Made by a program: the position numbers and the translations under genes. Below are positions 25,280 through 33,688 of a stretch of DNA of 64,000 nucleotides, piece after piece. The stretch spans positions 186,001 to 250,000 of the forward strand of contig CAYXAP010000004.1 in assembly GCA_964462035.1 (NCBI GenBank), in the 5' to 3' direction. How positions within the stretch are numbered: the stretch's first letter is position 1; each line of letters begins with the position of its first letter. Origin of the DNA: UBA1660 sp964462035 (GTDB taxonomy: Bacteria > Myxococcota_A > Polyangia > Polyangiales > Houyiibacteriaceae). Under the pieces are notes generated by a model. That model ran no database searches. It was not told the origin of the DNA and saw only the letters and a program-made list of their open reading frames with translations.

Positions 25280-27790
25280 ATGTGGGTTTCACCGGGCCAG
25301 GGCAGAGACGAAGCGGCGAAGATCTTCCACGGTGCGCGGCTGTTGATCGTGGACGACGATCTTCCGGTCGCCGACGCGCTGGCCGGTGCGCTGCGTGAGC
25401 TCGGCGCGGAGGTCGGCCTGGTCGGCGCGGCGGGAAGGGGCGTCGATCTCGTCGGCTCCATCGACCCGGAGGTGGTGCTCGTCGAGGAGTCGGTTCGTGA
25501 CATCGACCCGCTTCGAGCCGCCCTGATGGCCAACCCGCGACTTCGCTTCGCGCGGGTCCTCGCGTTTCGTCAGAAGGAGATCTTCCCGCGTGGGAAGCCC
25601 ACCCAGTCCGAGACGCCGCCGGACGGGCTCTTCGGCCATCGGCTGGCCGCGCTCGGCGAACGGATCGCCCCGGCCCTCGCGCCGGAGCGAGCGCTGACCC
25701 GGGCCTCCACCGACCTCGCTCGTTTCGAGGTGGATCTCGGTGAGCTCGGCCCAGTCCGCGCGCTCCGGGCGCTCGCGGCGTCGGAATCGACGGGGGTGCT
25801 CCGCCTGCAGGTGCGAACCCCGAGTCGAAGCTGCTCCATCGAGGTCTCGGGCGATCAGGTCGTCTCGGCCCGCGCGTATCAGGCCGGCGGTGACCGCCTG
25901 GACGGGCTCCCGGCGCTCGCGCAGTTCCTCGAGCTCGACGATGGCGACGGGAAAGTCGAGCAGCGCAGCGCGGCGGCGATGTCGAACCTGGTGACGCCGC
26001 TGCCCGAGGCGATCGCCAAAGCGGTCGATCTGCTCGCGAGCGCCGAGACCAACCAGTTCCAGGCGCTCGACGCGGATGTGCTCTCCACGGTCCAGAGCGA
26101 CTTGAGCGACCTGGCGAAGGATTCGGTGCCGACCACGGGACCGAAGCACGACGAGGTCACCCGCCAGGTCGACCTCGCCGACTACACGGACAAGTACCCC
26201 TCGATCTTCGACGAGGACACGTCGGACGATCGCACGCTGCCGTCCATCCCGCCGCCCAAGCTCCTCGAGGACGCCACGCGGGAAGACGGCTCGGACGCGC
26301 CGGGACCGGACACGACTCGTCGCGCACGGGCGCTCGGCGGGAAGCCGCCCATCGCGCCGCCGAAGCGACCTCCGCCGCCCTCCGGAGCCCTCCGGATGCC
26401 TCGACGGATCAAGGGGGGCGCGCCCAAGCCGCCGCTCGATCCACGACCGTCGCCGAAGCCGAAGATCCCGGAGCCGCCGCCGCGTGCGCCCGCGGTCGCG
26501 AAGGGCGTGCCCCAGTGGAAGCCGCGCGGGCCCGAGAAGGCCGCGCCCAAGGCACCGCGCCACCCCGACCTGGCGAAGACGCCGGACGTGGCGGCGCCGC
26601 CGAAACCACCGCCACGGCACGCTGACCTGGCGAAGACGCCCGAGGTCGCGCCGCGCAAGCCGTCGCCCGCCCCCCCGAGGCCCCCCAAAGCCAAGCCGAA
26701 GGCCACGTTGCTGGGGATGCCGGCGAGTCAGCCGCCCGGTCCGGCTTCGCCGCCCCCCGAGCCTGCGCCGGCACCACCAGCAGAGCCCAAGCCTCAGGCC
26801 GCCGCGCACGTGCCATTCGAGGGTGAGGACGAGCCGACCACCCAAGACTCCCTACAGAAGGCATCCGAATCGGTGCGCCCGGTCCTCGGCTCGTTCCAGC
26901 CACCGGTGGATGCGAAGCCGCCCAAGGCGCCGCGCCTGACACCCGACCCGTCGAGCGCGCCCATCTCGACCCCGCCGAGCTCGAGCGGGCCGAGCTCGAG
27001 CCCCCCTGGGCTCGCCCCGCCGCCGTCGATACCTCCCGCGCCCGAGGAAGGGTCCGGTTTCGGCGCGCGAATCCTCCTGCCTGCAGCGCTCGTGCTCGTC
27101 GCTGCCGGCGTGATCGGATGGATCTTCATCCGCCAGACACCGGAGCCCAGGGCGACGCCCCTCCCGGTCGACCCCGCCGCGCTGCCCAGCTCGATGGACG
27201 TGCCGGACACCGCCACGGACTCGGAGTCGGAGACCGCCGCGGATTCGGAATCGGAGACCGCCCCGGACTCGCAGATGGCTACGAATTCGGAGTCGGAGTC
27301 GGCTTCGGAGTCGGAGACGGAGACGGCGTCGGAGACGGAGACCGCTACGGAGTCGGCGTCGGACACCGCCGATCCCGAGTCCGACGAGCTCCCCACGCTC
27401 GCCGCGCTCCCGCCCGTTCCCGTGCCCTTCCTTCCAGACGCCCGCGAGAACGGTCACGACCGCGAGCGGTCGGAGGCGCTCCGCGATCTCGCCGACGAGC
27501 AGACTGGCGACGCGCGCCTCCGCTACCTGGCCGCGGCCGCTCATGCTGACCGCGGCAACCCTCACGCGGTGGCGGCCATCGCGGACTACTACTCCGAGGC
27601 GGGCGAGCACCCCTTGGCCGAGGCCTGGGCCCGCGAGGCCGTGCGCCTGCGCCGCCGCCGCGCATCCTATCGGGTGCTCCTGGGCGATGTCCTCGCTGCT
27701 GCCGGTAAGAGCGGGCCCGCCCGTCAGGCCTGGCAGCAGGCGCTCGAGATCGACCCCGATCACGCCGCCGCTGCCGCCCGCCTCCGCTGA
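25280..27790 (+). CDS. Pseudo-receiver / DUF4388-like / Pro-rich / TM / TPR signalling protein
   Basis: An 836-residue multidomain protein starting at the ATG at 25280 (a longer ATG start at 25181 would add only low-quality residues). Order: receiver-like domain (LLIVDDDLPVADALAGALRELG), with Glu in VVLVEES where phospho-Asp is expected; a region resembling PatA/DUF4388 domains (about 150-290); a long Pro/Lys-rich linker with two DLAKTP repeats; a membrane helix (ILLPAALVLVAAGVIGWIFI); a Ser/Glu/Asp repeat tract; and C-terminal TPR-like helices (GDVLAAAGKSGPARQAWQQALEIDPDHAAA). The likely role is signalling scaffold. Domain calls past the receiver and TPR are tentative. Confidence 0.82.
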   Translation: MWVSPGQGRDEAAKIFHGARLLIVDDDLPVADALAGALRELGAEVGLVGAAGRGVDLVGSIDPEVVLVEESVRDIDPLRAALMANPRLRFARVLAFRQKEIFPRGKPTQSETPPDGLFGHRLAALGERIAPALAPERALTRASTDLARFEVDLGELGPVRALRALAASESTGVLRLQVRTPSRSCSIEVSGDQVVSARAYQAGGDRLDGLPALAQFLELDDGDGKVEQRSAAAMSNLVTPLPEAIAKAVDLLASAETNQFQALDADVLSTVQSDLSDLAKDSVPTTGPKHDEVTRQVDLADYTDKYPSIFDEDTSDDRTLPSIPPPKLLEDATREDGSDAPGPDTTRRARALGGKPPIAPPKRPPPPSGALRMPRRIKGGAPKPPLDPRPSPKPKIPEPPPRAPAVAKGVPQWKPRGPEKAAPKAPRHPDLAKTPDVAAPPKPPPRHADLAKTPEVAPRKPSPAPPRPPKAKPKATLLGMPASQPPGPASPPPEPAPAPPAEPKPQAAAHVPFEGEDEPTTQDSLQKASESVRPVLGSFQPPVDAKPPKAPRLTPDPSSAPISTPPSSSGPSSSPPGLAPPPSIPPAPEEGSGFGARILLPAALVLVAAGVIGWIFIRQTPEPRATPLPVDPAALPSSMDVPDTATDSESETAADSESETAPDSQMATNSESESASESETETASETETATESASDTADPESDELPTLAALPPVPVPFLPDARENGHDRERSEALRDLADEQTGDARLRYLAAAAHADRGNPHAVAAIADYYSEAGEHPLAEAWAREAVRLRRRRASYRVLLGDVLAAAGKSGPARQAWQQALEIDPDHAAAAARLR
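27215..27365 (+). repeat. Ser/Glu/Asp-rich coding repeat (TDSESE type)
   Basis: A hexamer-rich tract coding for a string of TDSESE-like residues just after the membrane helix of the pseudo-receiver protein. The codons are degenerate GAG/TCG repeats, so slippage could change its length. Confidence 0.6.
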
Positions 27791-27950
27791 GTCCGCGAGC
27801 CCACGGCGGCGTGTCGCGCCTTCCACCTCGGACTGGAAGGAGTTCCGTCGCCAGTGCGTATCACTGACGGAATGACAGGGGAAATTGGCTCGGAACTTCC
27901 GCGCTCCCCATGCGTCTGACCTGGCAGGCCTCTTGAAAGGCCTTCCGACC

Positions 27951-28436
27951 ATGGATCAACACACCGCCATCCTCGTCGAGACCGGACCCTCCATGGACCT
28001 GGGGGCTCCTTCCAAGCGTCTGCAGGCGACCCGCGAGGCGCTACGGCTCCTGGGCGGTGCGGGCGCATGGACGCCTTGCGATGGTCGCGTCCGCTGGGTC
28101 CCGGCCCGTGCGTTGGCGGCTACCCTCGGCGCGGCGCGCCACGTCGACCTGCCCCAAGCCGCACGGCAGGTGGCTCGCCTCCCGGTGGACCGGGTCATCG
28201 TGATCGGCGACCTCTACGACCCACGCGCGGTGCTCGATGCGATGCGTCCGCTCGGCGACCGCGAGCGGATATTCGTCGAGGTGCTGACCCCCGCCGAGCG
28301 TGGGGCCGCGCCGGTAGACCCGGTCGAGCGCGCTCTCGTGGCGTATCTCGAGACGCTGCGCCCGCATCGCGAGCGAGCGCTGGGCGTTCTGCGGTCCAGC
28401 GGCGTTCGGCTCGAAGACCTGCGGCTGGCGGCCTGA
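27951..28436 (+). CDS. Hypothetical protein, degenerate VWA-like fold
   Basis: A 161-residue soluble protein. The ATG at 27951 follows GAAAGG at fitting distance; the longer frame from 27885 is less likely. It opens with HTAILVETGPSMDLGAPSKRLQATREALRLL and has VDRVIVIGDLYDP in the middle, which resembles a von Willebrand factor A fold (metal-dependent MIDAS in strand 1, DLYD in strand 4). The first strand has ETGPSM instead of DxSxS, so metal binding is doubtful. The family call is weak. A hairpin-terminator follows. The convergent neighbour is the bL36-bL32 operon. Confidence 0.62.
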   Translation: MDQHTAILVETGPSMDLGAPSKRLQATREALRLLGGAGAWTPCDGRVRWVPARALAATLGAARHVDLPQAARQVARLPVDRVIVIGDLYDPRAVLDAMRPLGDRERIFVEVLTPAERGAAPVDPVERALVAYLETLRPHRERALGVLRSSGVRLEDLRLAA

Positions 28437-28457
28437 AGCGACCTCCGAACGCTAGAA

Positions 28458-28484
28458 AGCCCCGAAGCCAGAGGCCCCGGGGCT
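28458..28484. terminator. Bidirectional terminator-like hairpin
   Basis: AGCCCC pairs with GGGGCT, with an inner GCC/GGC pair separated by a 3x3 internal loop. It lies between the convergent 27951 gene and rpmJ; on the reverse strand it is followed by TTTC. Confidence 0.55.
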
Positions 28485-28506
28485 GTCACCTGCCAAAAGG
28501 CGGGTG

Positions 28507-28647
28507 CTACTTCTTCTTGCTGCCGCCCTGACGCGCCTTGAAGCGCGGGTTGGACTTGCAGATGACGTAGACCTTGCCGCGGCGGCGGACGACGCGGCAG
28601 TCGGGGTGGCGCTTCTTGGCGCTGCGGAGCGAGTTGACGACCTTCAC
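28507..28647 (-). CDS. rpmJ: Ribosomal protein bL36, zinc-independent (C-minus) type
   Basis: A 46-residue protein of the large ribosomal subunit, GTG start (VKVVNSLRSAKKRHPD). It matches the alternative bL36 paralogue (YkgO of E. coli: KV-NSLR-AK-RHPDC). Classical bL36 binds zinc through CxxC, a third Cys and a His. Here only two cysteines remain (HPDC and VIC), so zinc binding is lost. Ten bases separate it from the upstream bL32 gene, which also lacks its zinc ribbon. C-minus paralogues are typically expressed under zinc limitation through Zur. No Zur-like box was found upstream. Whether a standard copy exists elsewhere is unknown. Confidence 0.93.
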   Translation of the reverse strand: MKVVNSLRSAKKRHPDCRVVRRRGKVYVICKSNPRFKARQGGSKKK

Positions 28648-28657
28648 AGTTCGACTC

Positions 28658-28849
28658 CTAGAGCTCGACGCCGAGCTTCTCGAGCTCGCGTTCAGTGAGA
28701 TAAGGGAGAGCCTTGGCGAGACGACGCGGGATGACGATCGTCTGGCCCTTGTACTCGACCTCGACGAGCGTCGGCGCTTCCACCTTGTCGTGGTGGGCGC
28801 GTCGCTGATCCCGGCGCATCCGGGACTTCCTTCGCTTGGGGACAGCCAT
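28658..28849 (-). CDS. rpmF: Ribosomal protein bL32, cysteine-free (C-minus) type
   Basis: Large-subunit protein of 63 residues. The N-terminus MAVPKRRKSRMRRDQRRAHHDKVEAPTLVE follows bL32, but the usual CxxC...CxxC zinc ribbon is replaced by an unrelated tail with no cysteine at all (GQTIVIPRRLAKALPYLTERELEKLGVEL). The start is the ATG at 28849, with GGAG seven bases before it; the longer frame (28882) is ignored. It lies directly upstream of the C-minus bL36 gene, so the pair forms a zinc-sparing ribosomal operon. The C-terminal tail may be a lineage-specific replacement. Confidence 0.85.
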   Translation of the reverse strand: MAVPKRRKSRMRRDQRRAHHDKVEAPTLVEVEYKGQTIVIPRRLAKALPYLTERELEKLGVEL

Positions 28850-28994
28850 GAGTGTTCTCCAGTAAGGCCCCGAAAAGCGCAAGGCTCCCGGGGGGCGAGC
28901 TTCTTAGGCGATCCCTCCTGAGCGTGCAAGCGATCCAACGAAAATTGTCACGCGCTCGCCCGGCGCTTGACGACCTGGGCTCTACGATCCAGCT

Positions 28995-29023
28995 TTAGAC
29001 CACTGGTCGAACCAACGGTCTAA
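28995..29023. promoter_or_regulatory. TetR operator array upstream of TetR/monooxygenase operon
   Basis: TTAGACC and GGTCTAA form perfect seven-base arms 15 bases apart. Inside them are GACCACTGGTC (28998-29008) and TGGTCGAACCA (29004-29014), so several overlapping TGGTC/GACCA half-sites lie just before the TetR start. This fits autorepression by the TetR protein. Confidence 0.6.
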
Positions 29024-29037
29024 CGACCCCGAGCCAC

Positions 29038-29664
29038 ATGTCACCGCTGCCCCGATTCGAGAAGCTCCCCCCGGCCAAGCGCCGGCTCATCCTGGACGCC
29101 GCCGCGGCCGAGTTCGCCGAGAACGGCTTCGAAGGCGCGTCCTTCAATCGGATCATCGCCGCCGCCGGCATCAGCAAGGGGGCGATGTACTACTACTTCG
29201 CCGACAAGGCGGACGCGTACGGGGCCGTGCTCGACGACGTGCTCCTCCGCATGCGCGAGGCCGTCGCCGACCTCCCCGAGCCCACGGACGCCGAGGGCTT
29301 CTGGGCGATGATCGCCGCGGGCACCGAACGGCTCAACGAGACCTTCTTCTCCGACGAGCAGCTCGCGGCCTTGGCCCGCGGCCTCTACCAGAGTGGAGGC
29401 TCGAACCCGGCCTACCGTCGACTGATGGCCCAGAGCCTCGAGCTCGTGGAGGGCCTCATCGTCCGCGGTCAGGCGCACGGCGCGGTCCGAACCGACCTGC
29501 CGACCGAGCTGCTCGCCGAAGCGACCACCGGTCTGATGGTGGCCATCGATCGCTGGTTCGCCGAAGCGGTGACCAGCACCCCGATGGACGAGCTCGAACC
29601 GCTCGTCCCGAAGGTCCTCGCGATGACGCAGGACCTGCTCGAACCAAGAGGAGTCGAACGATGA
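29038..29664 (+). CDS. TetR/AcrR family regulator
   Basis: A 208-residue regulator. The N-terminal helix-turn-helix KRRLILDAAAAEFAENGFEGASFNRIIAAAGISKGAMYYYFADKADAYGAVLD matches TetR_N well. The C-terminal domain (ALARGLYQSGGSNPAYRRLMAQSLELVEGLI) is the ligand/dimer part. The ATG at 29038 is chosen; just upstream is an array of palindromic half-sites centred on GACC/GGTC. Its stop overlaps the start of the FAD monooxygenase gene (ATGA), a common layout where the regulator senses the enzyme's substrate. Confidence 0.93.
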   Translation: MSPLPRFEKLPPAKRRLILDAAAAEFAENGFEGASFNRIIAAAGISKGAMYYYFADKADAYGAVLDDVLLRMREAVADLPEPTDAEGFWAMIAAGTERLNETFFSDEQLAALARGLYQSGGSNPAYRRLMAQSLELVEGLIVRGQAHGAVRTDLPTELLAEATTGLMVAIDRWFAEAVTSTPMDELEPLVPKVLAMTQDLLEPRGVER

Positions 29665-30896
29665 GGATCGCGATCAACGGCACCGGCGTGGCCGGACCCA
29701 CGCTGGCGTATTGGCTTCGCCGCCATGGCCACGAGCCCGTGCTCTTCGAGAAGGCCCCACGGCTTCGCACCGGCGGCTACGTCGTGGACTTCTGGGGGGT
29801 CGGCTACGACATCGCCGAGAAGATGGGTTTGCTTCCGCGGCTGCACGAGCTCGGTTACGCGATGGAAGAGCTGCGGATGGTGGATGACGAGGGCGAGCCC
29901 AAAGCGCGCATGCGCGGCGACACCTTTCGGGCTCTGACCGACGGTCGCTACGTGAGCATCGCGCGCGGTGACCTGGCGGCGACGATCTTCGACGCCTGCG
30001 AGGGCATCGAGGCGCGCTTCGGCCGGTCCATCGTCGGCATCCGGGAGCACGACCGTGGCGCGCGGGTGTCCATCGACGACGGGACCGCCGAAGACTTCGA
30101 TCTGGTGGTGGGAGCGGACGGACTCCACTCCCACGTGCGTGAGCTGACCTTCGGACCGGAGGAGGAGTTCGAGCACTTCCTCGGCTTCCAGGTCGCCGTC
30201 TTCATCGTCCCGGACTACCCGAAACGGGACGAGCGGGTCTTCCTGAGCCACACGATCCCGGGGCGGCATCTCGCGCGCATCTCGCTCCACGGGAACGAGA
30301 CCGCGTTCCTCTTCATCTGGCGCAGCGAGCGCAACCCCGAAGGCGGCGCGTTCCCGATCTCCGACGAGGAGAAGCGCCGTGTGCTCCGCCACGTCTTCGC
30401 GGACATGGGCTGGGAAGCGCCGGCCGCGCTCGATCTGCTCGATGGGGCAGAGAACATCTACCTCGACCGCGTCAGCCAGATCCGGATGGATCGATGGACC
30501 AAAGGGCGGGTGGCCCTCGTGGGCGACGCCGGCGCGTGTGCGTCGCTGCTCGCGGGCGAAGGCAGCGGCCTCGGGATGACGGAGGCCTACGTGCTCGCGG
30601 GGGAGCTCGCCCGAGCCGAAGGCGACCACGAGCGCGCCTTCGCCGCGTATGAAGCGCTCCTTCGCCCCTTCGTGGAGGGCAAGCAGGAGTCGGCGTTGAA
30701 GTTCGCGGGCTTCTTCGCGCCGAAGACGAAGCGAGCGATCTGGATGCGCGATCTCGGTGTGCGCCTCGCTTCGGTGCCCTGGCTCGCTCGGATGTTGGTG
30801 GGCTCGAGCCTCCGCGACGACATCGAGCTGCCGACCTACGAGGTCGCGCGGCCGAAGGCGGAGCCCCCGTCCGCCGCGCCGAGCCTCTGGGCCTGA
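29661..30896 (+). CDS. FAD-dependent monooxygenase (TetX/PHBH-like)
   Basis: A 411-residue flavoprotein. It has a dinucleotide-binding GTGVAGPTLAYWL near the N-terminus, VVGADGLHSHVRELTFG (DG motif) in the middle and GRVALVGDAGACASLLAGEGSGLGMTEAYVLA (GD motif with the substrate-gate helix) further on. The family hydroxylates small aromatic or polycyclic compounds and includes TetX-like enzymes. The substrate is unknown. It overlaps the TetR gene by four bases and converges on the lipoprotein gene at 30897 with no gap (TGATCA shared end), so it is the last gene of a two-gene operon. Confidence 0.92.
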   Translation: MRIAINGTGVAGPTLAYWLRRHGHEPVLFEKAPRLRTGGYVVDFWGVGYDIAEKMGLLPRLHELGYAMEELRMVDDEGEPKARMRGDTFRALTDGRYVSIARGDLAATIFDACEGIEARFGRSIVGIREHDRGARVSIDDGTAEDFDLVVGADGLHSHVRELTFGPEEEFEHFLGFQVAVFIVPDYPKRDERVFLSHTIPGRHLARISLHGNETAFLFIWRSERNPEGGAFPISDEEKRRVLRHVFADMGWEAPAALDLLDGAENIYLDRVSQIRMDRWTKGRVALVGDAGACASLLAGEGSGLGMTEAYVLAGELARAEGDHERAFAAYEALLRPFVEGKQESALKFAGFFAPKTKRAIWMRDLGVRLASVPWLARMLVGSSLRDDIELPTYEVARPKAEPPSAAPSLWA

Positions 30897-31631
30897 TCAC
30901 GGTGCGATGCGCCGGAACACCACCGCGAAGGCCACGTGGTGGTTCACCGGAAGGCGCATGTTGATGACGCGGTCGCTCGCGCCCTCGACCTGAACTCCGT
31001 AGCGCGTCCCGCCGCCGGTCATCGGGAAGTTGGTCTGGAACTCGTTCGGCGGCTTTGCGTCCAGCGGGATGCGCTCGACGCCGCTGCCCAAGAGCTCCCG
31101 AAGGAGTGCCAGCTCGGGCGCCGAGTCGCGGCTCAGCGGCACGCCCGCCTCGTCGAGGACGTCGACGTAGACGTTCACCCGCCCGCCGCTCTCACCAACG
31201 CCCTCGAAGGGCTCGGCGGACCAGAAGTCCGGGCCCAGCCCATCGGCCTGGTCGCCGTCGCCGTTGCGGTCTTCGTCCGTCTCGAAGCCGACCGCGACCA
31301 GCTCGTAGAAGGGTTCGCCCTCGACTCGCTCGCCCGGACAGTAGCCGACCGCTCCGAAGCCGTCGTCGTGGCCGTGGCCGCCCAACGTGTCGGCACCCGT
31401 GCCGTCGAGCGGGGCAGCCCAACGAACGTCGGCCGGCGGCGGTCTCGGGTCGGCGAAGTCGCAGGGAAGGGGAGGGCCGAGGTCCGGCCGGACGAACGCA
31501 TCGCGGTCGACGCTTCCCGAGTCGGCCATCGCGGCGTCCCGTCCGCCGGTATCGGTGGCCGTGGTGTCGTCGTCGCCGCACGCCCCGAGCAGCAGCAAGG
31601 CCAACCATGGGCCACGTGAGCGGACGTGCAT
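30897..31631 (-). CDS. Secreted Asp-rich lipoprotein, unknown function
   Basis: The ATG at 31631 gives MHVRSRGPWLALLLLGAC (lipobox LGAC) followed by Gly-Asp-Asp-Asp and a Thr/Asp-rich linker. The exported domain of about 200 residues contains a GGHGHDDG stretch and DEDRNGDGDQADGLG, a calcium-binding-like Asp-rich loop, then a beta-rich end (GGGTRYGVQVEGASDRVINMRLP). I do not recognise a family. TACCCT lies six bases before the start, so it may be leaderless. Its stop abuts that of the monooxygenase gene. Confidence 0.78.
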   Translation of the reverse strand: MHVRSRGPWLALLLLGACGDDDTTATDTGGRDAAMADSGSVDRDAFVRPDLGPPLPCDFADPRPPPADVRWAAPLDGTGADTLGGHGHDDGFGAVGYCPGERVEGEPFYELVAVGFETDEDRNGDGDQADGLGPDFWSAEPFEGVGESGGRVNVYVDVLDEAGVPLSRDSAPELALLRELLGSGVERIPLDAKPPNEFQTNFPMTGGGTRYGVQVEGASDRVINMRLPVNHHVAFAVVFRRIAP

Positions 31632-31637
31632 CGACAG

Positions 31638-31643
31638 AGGGTA
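31638..31643 (-). promoter_or_regulatory. Candidate -10 box, leaderless start of 31631 lipoprotein
   Basis: TACCCT read on the reverse strand, six bases before the ATG whose first base is 31631. Confidence 0.38.
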
Positions 31644-31780
31644 GCGCGACCGACTCCGAAGGCGCGCCATCGCCGCCGCCGGTGGGCAGCGTGACCCCAC
31701 GAACCGATCGGCGACGACGATTGAGTCGGGCGTCGGCGCTCACGTCGTGCGACGATCGAGGTCCGGGACTCGGAGAGACG

Positions 31781-33688
31781 ATGCGACGCTCGGTGATGAG
31801 GTGGTGGCCCATGACTCTGATGTTCGCGCTGGCCTGTGGTGGACGGCACGAGGAGTCGCCGCCGGATCCAGTCCCGGAGTCTCCGGTCGAGCCCAGTGTG
31901 CCGGTCTTCGAAGAGGGGGAGGTCACTCGCGAGATCGAGCCTGCCCGGACCGCGGAGGCCGAGGAAGAGCTCACCCGGTTGGATCTGAGTGAGGACTTCG
32001 CGCCGAGGATCTTCGCGCCCGCCCCGCAGCTCGGTGAGCTCGGGACGCCATCGTATCGCGCCACCTACCTCGCGCTGGCGGACGAGCGACTCGAGGAGCT
32101 ACCCGACGATGTGGAGCCCGAGCGCTACCTCGAGGTGTTCGGCATCTTTCCCACTTTTCGCGTTCTCGCAGAGCGCCTCGGGGACACGGCGCGGCACGAG
32201 TGTCACGGCGCCGTGGACGCCGCTCGGCTCCGGACGCTGCCCTACGTTCTCAAGTCGAACGAGATCGACGTCGCCGCCGATCGCCGCCGCGTGCAGGCGT
32301 ACGAGCGCGAGCTGCCGCGCTTCGAAGCAGAGCGCAACGAGCGCGGGCTCGACTCGCTCGAGGCGCTCGACGGGCTGACCGAACGTGGGCGGGTCTTCGA
32401 GCAGTTTCTCAAAGACCAGCGGCGGGTCGAGGTCGTGCGCGCGATGCAGGAACATCTGAAATGCGATGGGCTGCTGAGCACGCCCTTCGTCGATGGCGTG
32501 CTCGACGAACCGACCGCCGATGGGCTCGCGCGGTGGCAGCGCCGCCACATGCGCTACGGCACCGGCTCGATCGACGCCGCTAGCGTGGAGGCGATGCGAG
32601 TCGAGAGCCGCGAGCTCGACTTCCGGCAGGTGCTGCGCGCGCTTCGGGAGCGGGTGATCGACGCCACGGGGGTCATCGAAGACGGCTCGGCCGCGCACCG
32701 GTGGGGCACGGTCCTGGGGCGGGTGATCGATGCGCCCGAGCTTCGAGCGAGCGCTGGCCACGAGCCGCTCGAGAACGGTGCGCCAGATTGGGTCTCGCCG
32801 GCGACGGATGCCGCGGCCGAGGCACTCGGCTGGACCTCGCCGGACGCGTTCCTGGCGCACGCGGAGGAGCTGCCGGCGACCGCGCTCGTTCGGCTCCCGA
32901 CGCCGCCCGCCTACCACGGTGCGCACATGAGCTTGCGCGCCGAGATCGATCGCGGCGACCTGAGCTACGAGCTCCCCCGTGACGTTCGCGGACCGCGAGC
33001 GACGCCGACCCACCGGCCGGTGATGACGCTCTACGCGCGGGACGGAGAGCGCGAGCTGGCGCTGGTCCGATGGCCGACGACGATCGGTGGTTGGATGCAG
33101 GAGACCGGCGGTGGTGGCGTCGGCCTCAAGTACAAAGAGTCACCGGTCGGCCCACGGGTCTGGCGCGACGTGGTGGCCGCGCCCGCGTGGATCCCACCAG
33201 GGAACACGCCGGTGAACGAGCTGGTGCGCCACGTCGGCCGCGACCGGGTGGTCCCGAATACGACCCTCTTCGGGCCCGGCTATCGAAGCGCCTACGGCCT
33301 GGCCATGCTGGTCCATCACCGGCGCGAGGAGAACCCCCTCGGACCTGGGGACCCGGTGTTCGTCGATGAGGGCGTGCGCACTCACGGCTCGGGCGCCTAT
33401 CGCTCGATCCTCACGGGCTCGAGTCACGGCTGTCATCGGCTCCACAACCACCTCGCCGTGCGGCTGACCGGGTTCGTGCTCGCGCACCGCCGGCACGTTC
33501 GCCGGGGCTCGCTGCTCGTGCGCCACAGTCGCGAGCTGCGGACCTCGCTCGGACCCGTCACGTTCCGCATCCGATCGCGTGGGTATGCCTACGAGCTGAC
33601 GCCGCCCATCGAGGTGGAGGTGCTCGAGGGCAACATCCTCGGACGACGCCGGACCGCAGACTTGCGGCTCCATCCGATCCGCCCATGA
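31781..33688 (+). CDS. L,D-transpeptidase lipoprotein with peptidoglycan-binding-like domain
   Basis: A 635-residue lipoprotein: MRRSVMRWWPMTLMFALAC, lipobox LAC, then an acidic/Pro linker. GGAG lies five bases before the ATG. Residues about 220-290 resemble a peptidoglycan-binding-1 domain (VVRAMQEHLKCDGLL...DGVLDEPTADGLARWQRRH). The C-terminal catalytic part is a YkuD-type L,D-transpeptidase: HGSGAYRSILTGSSHGCHRLHN gives the HG...SHGCxR motif with the catalytic Cys. It should crosslink peptidoglycan (3-3 links) or attach proteins to it in the periplasm. Domain size is larger than usual, and the middle region is unassigned. Its stop overlaps the next start by four bases. Confidence 0.88.
   Translation: MRRSVMRWWPMTLMFALACGGRHEESPPDPVPESPVEPSVPVFEEGEVTREIEPARTAEAEEELTRLDLSEDFAPRIFAPAPQLGELGTPSYRATYLALADERLEELPDDVEPERYLEVFGIFPTFRVLAERLGDTARHECHGAVDAARLRTLPYVLKSNEIDVAADRRRVQAYERELPRFEAERNERGLDSLEALDGLTERGRVFEQFLKDQRRVEVVRAMQEHLKCDGLLSTPFVDGVLDEPTADGLARWQRRHMRYGTGSIDAASVEAMRVESRELDFRQVLRALRERVIDATGVIEDGSAAHRWGTVLGRVIDAPELRASAGHEPLENGAPDWVSPATDAAAEALGWTSPDAFLAHAEELPATALVRLPTPPAYHGAHMSLRAEIDRGDLSYELPRDVRGPRATPTHRPVMTLYARDGERELALVRWPTTIGGWMQETGGGGVGLKYKESPVGPRVWRDVVAAPAWIPPGNTPVNELVRHVGRDRVVPNTTLFGPGYRSAYGLAMLVHHRREENPLGPGDPVFVDEGVRTHGSGAYRSILTGSSHGCHRLHNHLAVRLTGFVLAHRRHVRRGSLLVRHSRELRTSLGPVTFRIRSRGYAYELTPPIEVEVLEGNILGRRRTADLRLHPIRP

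Noticed and set aside
28850..29037. Zur box upstream of the bL32-bL36 operon
   Set aside because: No sequence resembling the candidate operators at 62285 and 63858 or known Zur boxes was found.
31055..31780. An N-terminal extension of the L,D-transpeptidase gene
   Set aside because: It runs antisense to the 30897 lipoprotein gene and is Arg/Pro-rich; the ATG at 31781 has GGAG upstream and starts a lipoprotein signal.
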